5,470 nucleotides of DNA from Gammaproteobacteria bacterium. Lineage in GTDB: Bacteria > Pseudomonadota > Gammaproteobacteria > Steroidobacterales > SZUA-146. The position numbers were made by a program, and so were the translations under genes. Positions 5,434 through 5,470 of this stretch are shown piece by piece (positions within the stretch are counted from its first letter, which is position 1; each line of letters opens with the position of its first letter). The stretch spans positions 1 to 5,470 of the forward strand of contig JABDLQ010000467.1 in the NCBI GenBank assembly GCA_013002925.1, given 5' to 3'. The notes beneath the pieces were generated by a model. The model was not told the origin of the DNA, ran no database searches, and saw only the letters and a list, made by a program, of their open reading frames with translations.

Positions 5434-5470
5434 GTTGACAGCCAAATTAGCTGTTGATGGGAGATACAGG

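Noticed and set aside
5389..5438. TTGACT (5389-5394) and TTGACA (5435-5440 region) as -35 boxes
   Set aside because: Neither has a -10-like hexamer at 16-18 bp, and the window ends too soon to see a downstream gene.
5272..5457. Plus-strand ORF overlapping the PEP-CTERM 3' end
   Set aside because: A frame-shifted reading of the sorting-tag codons followed by non-coding repeat sequence; no start signal.
1..5470. CRISPR arrays, insertion sequences, tRNA, rRNA, toxin-antitoxin or phage genes
   Set aside because: No regular repeat-spacer pattern, transposase, terminal inverted repeats or RNA-gene landmarks were seen on either strand.

Overview
The window looks like chromosomal DNA of a Gram-negative bacterium, most likely an aquatic or marine gammaproteobacterium. 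The evidence is a lipobox lipoprotein, a PEP-CTERM exported protein (which implies exosortase sorting elsewhere in the genome) and a cluster of photolyase-neighbourhood genes. The taxonomic call is inference from gene content only; no RNA gene or marker gene is present.

Layout, left to right. (1) Positions 1-1148, minus strand: a metal-dependent amidohydrolase lipoprotein, cut off at its C-terminus by the left window edge. (2) A 142-bp divergent intergenic region. (3) Positions 1291-2708, plus strand: two translationally coupled genes, a small DUF3429-type membrane protein and a renalase/COG3380-like FAD-dependent oxidoreductase. (4) Positions 2775-4019, minus strand, convergent with the pair: a photolyase-superfamily protein with the FAD-binding catalytic domain at the N-terminus and an extra alpha/beta-looking domain at the C-terminus. 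This is the reverse of the classical order and matches the NewPHL class of single-strand-DNA photolyases. A 37-codon ORF overlaps its start. (5) Positions 4120-4688: about 570 bp of more AT-rich non-coding DNA. Its right half holds a 10-bp perfect dyad and a good sigma-54 (-24/-12) promoter candidate pointing at the next gene. (6) Positions 4698-5333, plus strand: a secreted PEP-CTERM protein with a PA14-like beta-sandwich core. (7) Positions 5334-5470: non-coding, with an imperfect second copy of the PEP-CTERM gene's 3' end.

How the genes may work together. DUF3429 proteins, COG3380-type FAD oxidoreductases and photolyases/cryptochromes often share neighbourhoods in proteobacteria, so genes 2-4 plausibly form a light or UV response locus, although here they are convergent and not one operon. 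The PEP-CTERM gene is a separate module. Its sigma-54 promoter candidate and upstream dyad fit the known RpoN/PrsK-PrsR type control of PEP-CTERM genes linked to exopolysaccharide and floc or biofilm formation. The strongest leads are the inverted-topology photolyase and the promoter architecture of the PEP-CTERM gene.
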